In this document: one piece after another, positions 53,101 through 62,100 of the stretch
Layout of the letters: the number at the start of each line of letters is the position of its first letter
Position numbering within the stretch: the first letter of the stretch is position 1
DNA from: Amyelois transitella
Lineage: Eukaryota > Arthropoda > Insecta > Lepidoptera > Pyralidae
Direction of reading: 5' to 3'
Assembly (NCBI RefSeq): GCF_032362555.1
Contig: NC_083514.1
Coordinates: 5,317,001 to 5,381,000, forward strand
DNA: 64,000 nucleotides
The notes under the pieces: model-generated
Database searches by the model: none
Seen by the model: only the letters and a program-made list of their open reading frames with translations
Told to the model about the DNA's origin: nothing
Position numbers and translations under genes: made by a program

Positions 53101-56100
53101 AAAAGGAAGTCACGTCATGGCATAGAAAGCTTTCATAACTACAAAAAATAACCTATATTTCACTATTTGCATATCATTTCATTATTAAATAGCTGAACGT
53201 GGCTTTTCAGTCTTATCAAGACTGTTGGTTCTGTCTAGCCCGCAAAAGATATAGATGTGACTATATGGATTAAGTATATATACTAAGACAAATTGGATGA
53301 TTTATATTCACCCGTTTGGTAGATTCAATTACACATATGCTGCTCTTCTTTATAACATAAAAGTTCAAGTGATGTCTAGACAAGATTGTAGATAACACTT
53401 TAGGTAAACAATAGGTACTGCGTTTTTTATGATTTTAACAAACTAAGCTTAAATAATTCTAAAAACAGGTTGATAAAAATAAATTATTAAGCTATATGCC
53501 GGTCGGTTATTTTCGGTATGGTTCCCGGTACCTATAGAAAAATGAATAGGACTTCTCCATCTCTTTCCCACGGATGTCGTAAAAGGCGACTAAGGGATTG
53601 GTTTATAAACTTGGGTTTCTTCTTTTAGGCGATGAACTAGCAACCTGTCACTATTTTTTGAATGTCAATTCTATCAATAAGCCAAACAACTGATCGTGGC
53701 CTTTCAGTCTTATCAAGACTGTTGGCTGTGTCTACTCCGCAAGGGATATAGACGTGATGATATGTATGTATTGAGCTATATTTAGACTTTGAAATTATGA
53801 ACGTTTCATCGTATATGTTATCTATCTCTATAGTATCCCATAATCATTAATATAGAACTTCATAAATGTTATAGCGAACATTAAATCAAGTACTTGGTTA
53901 AACGGGCTATGCTCGGCGGAAGTCGGAAAATCCACAAAAAATAAAACTATTCATCTCTGGGGATCGAACCTGGTAATGTCTACGTGAAAACTGATCGCGC
54001 TGACCAATGGATCAATAGTAAGATGAATAGAAAATACGAATTTTCCCAGACATGGGACCCAGCTAAATCAATTTTTTTACCTCCATCCTCCTCCTACTAC
54101 ATTTCAAATTTCAACCAATTCATTGAGCCTTTTTAAAAAACGATTATAATATTTCATAGAACTTTTTTTATGGCGTACCATATTAGTACTTAAGATTTCA
54201 ATAGCGTTCATCAAATAATAAAGATAAGGCAAGTTGAAAAGTGTTAGAAACTATAATTTCTTTAATACTCGTATTTGTAGCAGCACAAATGCAGCATAGT
54301 TATGTCCACCAAATCAAATTAAACTACATGTATTTGAATCACCAAAATACAATTAGTTACTATTTGCAATACAATCATGTAGGTATGCTATGCTAATTAT
54401 TACTATAAGTTAATTAAATTAATTAGGTTTGCGGTCAGCAGATATTCAATGAAATTTCAATTCAAAAAGGGTTTATGGGTTGTGTATGTAATATTGTAAT
54501 CGGCTTGAAACCTAATAATAATCCTGTTATAGTTCAGGGTGTAATCCCTAAATCCTCCGTACATGGCAGTCAAAGAAATAATATATCTATAATATTTTCC
54601 CGGATGCCTTTAATTAAAACGGCTTACAATTTTCATAGAATTACTTTGATCCTCTCGTATTTACGTGAATACTCGTAATGGTGGAGCAGGTTTACTTTGA
54701 ATTGGATCTTACCGATTGGGAGTAAACATACCTTTGAAGGTATATAAAAATTTAATATTTTGAAAACTATTTACGAATATTTAAAACCGAATTTTTTACA
54801 AAAAATAAAAATTACCTTCCCTTGACTTTCCTTCATCAAGTCTAGCATTTTTCCATTAAAATGCTTCTGCTGTCCGCCGCTAATAAATTCTATTAGTAAT
54901 TTCGATATCTGTTAGAATGAGAGAGTTAGACAATTGATCTTACCTGACATTATGGCAAAAACTTTTGCAACATTTTAAATGAAAAAGTGCAAACTTTCAA
55001 TAAAAATTAAATATCTTGGCAACTAACAAAATCTTTAATTAGGCAAGGTAATATACATTAGGTATTTGAGCTTACGTGCACCGCCTTAGTGTTGATTATT
55101 ATCTGATAAATTGAAAACATAAGTACTCAAATTTACAATAAAAAGAGCAAGAAAAATTTATATTATAATTGATATTGTTTGACAGGCCCGTGAATATGTT
55201 CCCCGAGCCGCAGTCGCAGGTGTTCGCGTTCCCGCTGTCAGGCCCCGTCAGGCTGCCCCTGAGGCCCCAGGCCGATCGCGCACCCCCCATGCCAGCTGAA
55301 CCCCGCATGCCTTTCGGGCCCATGCCACATCGCCCAATGCCCTTCCCCCTTTCGGTGAGTACATTTTATTTTCTAATTCGTATGTCTGTTATCTTGAGCT
55401 AGACGTGAACAAATTAAAACTTTATAGGAGTAAGGGTGTTATTTATGGCTAACAGATTTTCTTTAAGTAAACTAGCAACAACAGGAAAATGCTATTATAG
55501 ATTGGTAAATTTATTTTTGATTTACTAAAGAAATTATTGTTAAAGTATTTTTACAAAAAAAGAGTTGTTAAAATATTACATACATACATATGGTCACGTC
55601 TATATCCCTGGTGGGGTAGACAGGGCCAACAGTCTTGAAATGACTGATCGGCCACGTTCAGCTATTTGGCTTAATGATAGAATTGAGATTTTAAATAGTG
55701 ACAGGTTGCTGGCCCTTTGCCTAAAAAAAGAATCCTAAGTTTATAAGAGATAAATCCAAGAAATGGAATGGTCCTATTCTTTTTTGTACTGGTGCCGGGA
55801 CCAACATAGCATATTGTTAAAAAAATCATTTAATACAGAGGAAAATTATTCATATTTAAAAAAGATGTGGAAAATTTCAACGACTCCATTACTCCATTAC
55901 TAATAAATTAAATCTTTCGCGTTAGTTATGTACTTATGGCCCTAAACTTGTACTTGTATAGGTTTGTTTATGTTTGGTCTAAACCTATACAAATAGCCTT
56001 AGATAGAAACTGAAAAGAAACATTAAAACAACAAGAGATATATACTGCCCTGCAGCCTATCATAAGGTAAGTACTAATGTAAGTTGTATGCTTTAACATA

Positions 56101-59100
56101 GCTTGTTAATATTATGAACAAATAAGTTATACATGCGTTTGTCTAAAAAGCTTTTCATTACTAAAGTAAGGAATGGAGAGGGGTCGGAAAATACAATATT
56201 TCCGAGTAAACAGGTGTTATGTTTAAATACCATACCAGGAAAAATATATTTTTCATTGTGTACACAAAAGAGATCGTGTTGTATTTCCAAAAACATTCTG
56301 TTGGGCGCGATGTATTGTATTGTCGACACGGATTTTGATATTGTTTCATGGTCGTGTAACTTCCACTTCCACCATTTAAAAAAATAAAATGTTAAAAATA
56401 CATTTCAAGGCAATATAATTAATAATGGTGTAAAATACCTTTGTCGTCTGGTTCCCGGTATTTAAAAAAAAAACACTTCAGCTTTTTTTCATGGATATCG
56501 TTAAAATTTGACAAAGGAAATAGATGAATTTATCATGATCCAATATGAGTTAGGTTCCCCTGCAAAAGTTGCGAAGTTTGTTCGAGTAAAACATACTCAA
56601 TAAACCATCATGGTTAAAACGCACACCCCCGGAAGAAGAAGAAGGTGTACTGTATCATCTACTGTTTTCAGGTCTCAGCTATAAAACATTTTTTTTCTCT
56701 ATTATCCTAGATATAGGAAAACCGGGCACCGGAAAACTTTTCCAAATCACATTACATCGATGCCTGCATTTTGAATTTCTGCTCGGAGCGAGCTGAGACG
56801 AGCACCGGCATTTTTAACTCGATCATGATACGAAATTATTTTAAAGTAACGCTGTTACTTATAACTAGCGGTTAAACATAAAATAAAGAGATGGCAGCTA
56901 ATAAATACTCATTTATGGTATTTACATAAAAATACTTGTGACTATTTCCATTTTTTCTCCATTAAAATATATACTACTTATACACAGTGATAGTGATACT
57001 GAAAGGAGAGAGAACGCGGGGAACATGATGAATGGAGCGTTGCATGCCTTTATAATCAGTCAGAAACTGTCCAAAAAGGCTTGCCTGGCTGTGTATAGGG
57101 GGGTGTTGGTCCCGACATTAATGTATAGGAGTGAAAGTTGGGTATGGCAAAAGAAGCACGAAAGCAGAATAAATGCGGTGGAAATGAGAGCGTTAAGGAA
57201 TATGATCGGTGTGTAATTGAGATATCAGATAAGAAACAGCGTGATAAGGGAATGTTTTGATGTGAAATAAGATGTAGGTAGTAATAGTAAAAGAAGAGGG
57301 TATATAAGGATGGTTTGGTCATGTGGAGTTCGTGCTTCCTTTGCCACACCCAACTTTCACTTCCATACATTTCTGGAAGTAATTCTTATTTAGGTATATA
57401 GTCCGGAAATCCAGAAATCCGGACGATCCCCCTTAGTGCACTTCTAGACTACATAAGTAACCTACAGGTCTAATTTCGACCGAAACTTTTCTAGACCGTT
57501 TGGATACGTTGAAATGTCACTAAACCAGTCAGTGTCCTATTTAACGATTCATAAAATACAGAATTCTAGGATGTACTTTATATCTACAAGATAGTGAGGA
57601 TATAACTATTTCCTTTAAAGCGAAATATTTCCTCGAAAATGTATAAAGTCTTCGATCTTACATAATATTAAATTCAGACTCAACCTAATGCCTAAAGTCT
57701 GTGACGGGAAAATTGTAAACTTTTGAAATGACCAGATATTATGTTGTAAATTGTGGAGTGATAAATAATCTTTGTGCTACTGATTGGAAATCAACTTTCG
57801 TATTTTTGTTTGTAATAAATAAACTTATGAGTTTAATACTAAAGGATTTATTTGATGAAATTTGTCACAGAGTTATATTAGACTCTTATGTAGGTATAAT
57901 AGTATTGTATTCCTAGGAATTTTCACGGGACCGAAGCCTTGGACAAAAGTTTAGACTTTATATTTTTTGGATTGCGCGTCAAAATGATTTTGATATTCCA
58001 CTTGCTTAATTATAAGTATTTTCAATTCTTGTTTTTTCCCTTCATGCTGTCCCTTATTCGGTCAATTTTACACCGATCATACTCCAATATATAGGTATTC
58101 TGGTATCTATTGGACATGAGAGAGATATTTTATACATACTATATTTATATCAAGTTTGTGCATTCATGTAAAATAATCCAATTCAAACGTGTGAGGAAAA
58201 ATAAAGTATAACAACTTCAATTTGACTGCCTTGACCTACGAACATAATCGCATTCTGTGTTTACGACTGTATATAAAATTATACTAAATACTTTATGTGC
58301 ACATCAAATATTGACTTGATATTACTTCCTTGTCACCTACGATGTGCCCAGGAAGTTATAACTACGTGGTTTATCGTTTATTATTATTATGAGTACTCTA
58401 ACACATATCATAAGCGAAGTAAACAAGTTTAAAAGTATTTTTTACTACCTTATTTGTTTCTTTTTCTGGTATTACTTTTCTATTTTTGATTGAAATTCAA
58501 GGCAATAAAATAAAGTGTACACGCAAGATAAATTCTGATAAATATTCTAGTTTAAGTGATTCTAGAGCCAGTTCGCCATATAAATAAATACTTTCAGTAA
58601 ACGCTTTATAACTGGTGCATCATTGATGTCAAACATGTCTGGTTGTGAATGTGATAGTATAAAATTCATGTGTCGTTTTCTGATCTACTAGACGTCTTTA
58701 AAATAGCTGCTATTCTCTTGGCTTTGCTGTGTGGAAAAAAGACGCGTGAGTAAACTTCAAAGGAAACCACCGCTTTGAATCCAGCCATGGGTCTGCAATT
58801 AAAGCGAGACAGATAATGTGAGTGTTCATACAAGTATGCAGTCGGTATATGATGACTTGTTAATATATAAAAATGTTGCATACGAATAATATATTTATTT
58901 ACGGGGAGCATCTGCACCTAAAGGAATGTGTAGCTATGATCCAAGGTGGGTTAGGTTCCCCTGCAAGGTTACGGGGTCACTTCTTGTATTTTTTTCACTT
59001 ACCCAATCGGTTCGTTATCATTAGCTCCCTAGAATAAAGGTATATATACATTAAATGTACATAATATGTCATGTAGGCGGGTGGGTAAATTAGACAATTT

Positions 59101-62100
59101 ACTACCGATTTTCCCAGGGGTTTATTTATTCCTCATTGATTTAGAATTTAAAGCAAAATTTATGTTTTTCTATTTGTCTTATTTCCATCTGATGCAGTTG
59201 GATAGCATCACAAATAGTTCTCTCTGTTTATTAAAAGTAATAAATAAAAACTGACGCATTACTCATATCGAACCTAGAATAAAATACCGTCCCAGATTAT
59301 AACCGTTTTTAAAAGAAAGCCATATTACTGCCCACAATATTATTTAATAGGTACATTGTCATTAATAACCAAACCAAAAATGTAAAAAAAAATATCTCGA
59401 GGCATTTTGTACAAGTCTTCTTCTTCCTCCTGGCTTTAGTCCCGGTTGCATCCTCATCGCTGTGGAGAGGAGCCTGGGGTATACGACTCTTATGATAAGA
59501 GTCGCTTCGTGTAAAAATCTGACTCATATAAGAGTCTTATCTGACCTCTACAACCTTTGTAGGGGAATCTAACCGATTTTGGATCAATTATGGTTACGCA
59601 TCCAGTTGCTTAAATGTGCTGGTTTCCTCTCGGTGTTTTCCATCACCGTAAGCGCATCACTTCAAACTAATGTACTTAACTTCGAAAAAAGTCATTGGTA
59701 AATCATTGGCCGAGGTGGGATTTGAACGTGTTCTGCATATCACGCATTTTATCCGGGCACCTTACCTGTTCGACCATCGACGTTCTAACATTTTGTACAA
59801 GTCACCTAAGCGTATGATGAGATTTGGAAGCAGGTAAGTTAGATAATCATTAGTTGCAATTTTATAAAATCCTGTTGCCACAATCATAATTGTCAATCAC
59901 CCACCACCTTTTACGAGTACAGTCAAGAATAAATTTATTTATTTAGGGACTCTTATCGGTACATCTGTCAGTCCCATCAAGAAAACACCTCTTCTTATTC
60001 AATAAACAAGCAAAAAATGCAAAGACGTGTAGAGAAATGAGGTGCAAAATTCTGAAATCATGTTTAGGGCGGTCGTCGACCCGTGAATTCTGCAACCAGA
60101 GAGATCTTCGTTTTATGCAATTACAAAGGTTCCTGTCCGGTTTTGCAATTGGCTTATTTTAATGTAAATTCATCTTAAATAAAATAAGAAAGATGAATGA
60201 ATGATGGGTTTTTTCTGTTGTATAAAAAGCTACTCTGACCGATCTTTGTTTGCGTAATTTAACATTTTTATTTACGTGAAAAGGAATTTCTTCGGAAAAT
60301 TTCATAAAATATATTTATATCCTGCCCTTTGTAATGTTTTATATTAAGTACTTTTTGTAAAGGTTCGTTGAAGACACCATTTTTTAACGATTGACGGTTT
60401 TCTGTATTGTAATTTCGGTATTGTAAATAAATGTAAAGGTTTGGATCACAGCAAATAAACCTAATAAATAGACTCCCGAGGAAACTGGGGAGCGGGACTA
60501 CCGAAAGTGACAAAAAAAAGCATTCAGAAGATAAGCTCATGTAATTAACTAACTATAATTTACATAACTAATAGCTGTTCCGGCAATCGTTGTTTTGCTA
60601 TATGAATAACTAGCTGTTGCCCGCGACTTCGTTCGCGTAAATTTCGAGTTGAATCTACAATGATGTGAAATAAATCAATATACTAATCATATGAAATATT
60701 AACTTAAATTTGTGACCTTACCTAGTAAATTATTTTTGACCAAAAAAGCAATTCTTTGAGGTAAAGTTAACTCAAAGAATTTCTTTATGTACGACGGTAT
60801 TAGCTTTTCTTCAGAGGCTAATAAAAAAATTCTCTATACATTTCAGTCAAAATACTAAATGTACAGATAAAATATTTTTACCGTTTTATTATATGTAGTA
60901 ACTTGATATTCAGTTTTTTGAATAAAATACTCAAACAACACAAAAAAAAATATTTTTAATAAAAAAAAATATCTTGTTTTTGTTGGGGCTCGGAACTTGG
61001 ACCGCCAACTTCACAGTTTCATGCGCCAACCACTGGACCATCGAGGCCGCTGTGGTGGTGTCGAAATTAAAGTAGACTAACAAACCAAAAATCTTTTTAC
61101 GTAAGAATTACGCTTGTTATGTGCGGCAAAACCAGGATATTATCAAACTGATTTTCACTTATATTTATATTTTATAGGTATAATGCTGTCGTACAATGAT
61201 AAATGACTTTGAATTTTATATTTCGTAACTTATTTGCAGGCAAACTCATGCCTTGAGTTCATACAAATGACAATAACTTTTTTTTAGTGAACCGATTTTG
61301 ATGAAACAAAGCAATTGGTGAAAGTTTTAAGCAAATCGGTTCAGTAATTTCGGAGATAGGCGTGTCCATACATACAGAGAGACAGACAAAAAAAATTTGC
61401 TTTCTATTATTCATTCTAAGTGTCCCTCTATCCATTTCAGTCAAAAATACTCAATGTACAGACAAAATATTTTTACTGTTTTATTATATGTACAGATTAT
61501 TAAGAAATTTCTACTTAAAAAAAAGGTTTAATGGTGGACAACCCTTATCACTAAGGGGTATGTGAAAATAGATGTTGGCTGATTCTCAGAACTACTCGAT
61601 ATGCTCACAAAATTTCATGAGAATCGGTCAAGCCGTTTGGGAGGAGTACGGGATATATATATATACATATAAGAGATATTAACAAATATAGCGTGTATTG
61701 GCTTTTTGTGTTTTTATTTATGTATGTACATCAAGGAAAATAAGAATAAAACTTAAAATAAAGAGAAATTCAGTACAAGGGCACTACTTATTTCTAGAGA
61801 AATTTCTTCAAAAGTGTAATTAAAGGCATTGGCTTGTGTACATAATAATTAAGAATATTATAGTGGCGATGCCTTAATGCAGGGGATGTAATAAACTGAC
61901 CAGCTTAGGTTTCCTGCAATTCCTACACTTGACACCCATAGGTCCCATTTTTTAAGGCTTTTATAGATTTAGCTACATTATTTAAAAGTAGTTGAGATTA
62001 TCTTATTTATTTTATTATTTTTGAATGAGAAATGATATAATTATTCCCTTTTTGTTCCGCTGAACTTTTTTATTTTGAATTTCTATAAAATACTTGACAA

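Noticed and set aside
55099..55323. Minus-strand Gly-rich ORF
   Set aside because: Antisense of the Pro-rich exon at 55186-55354.
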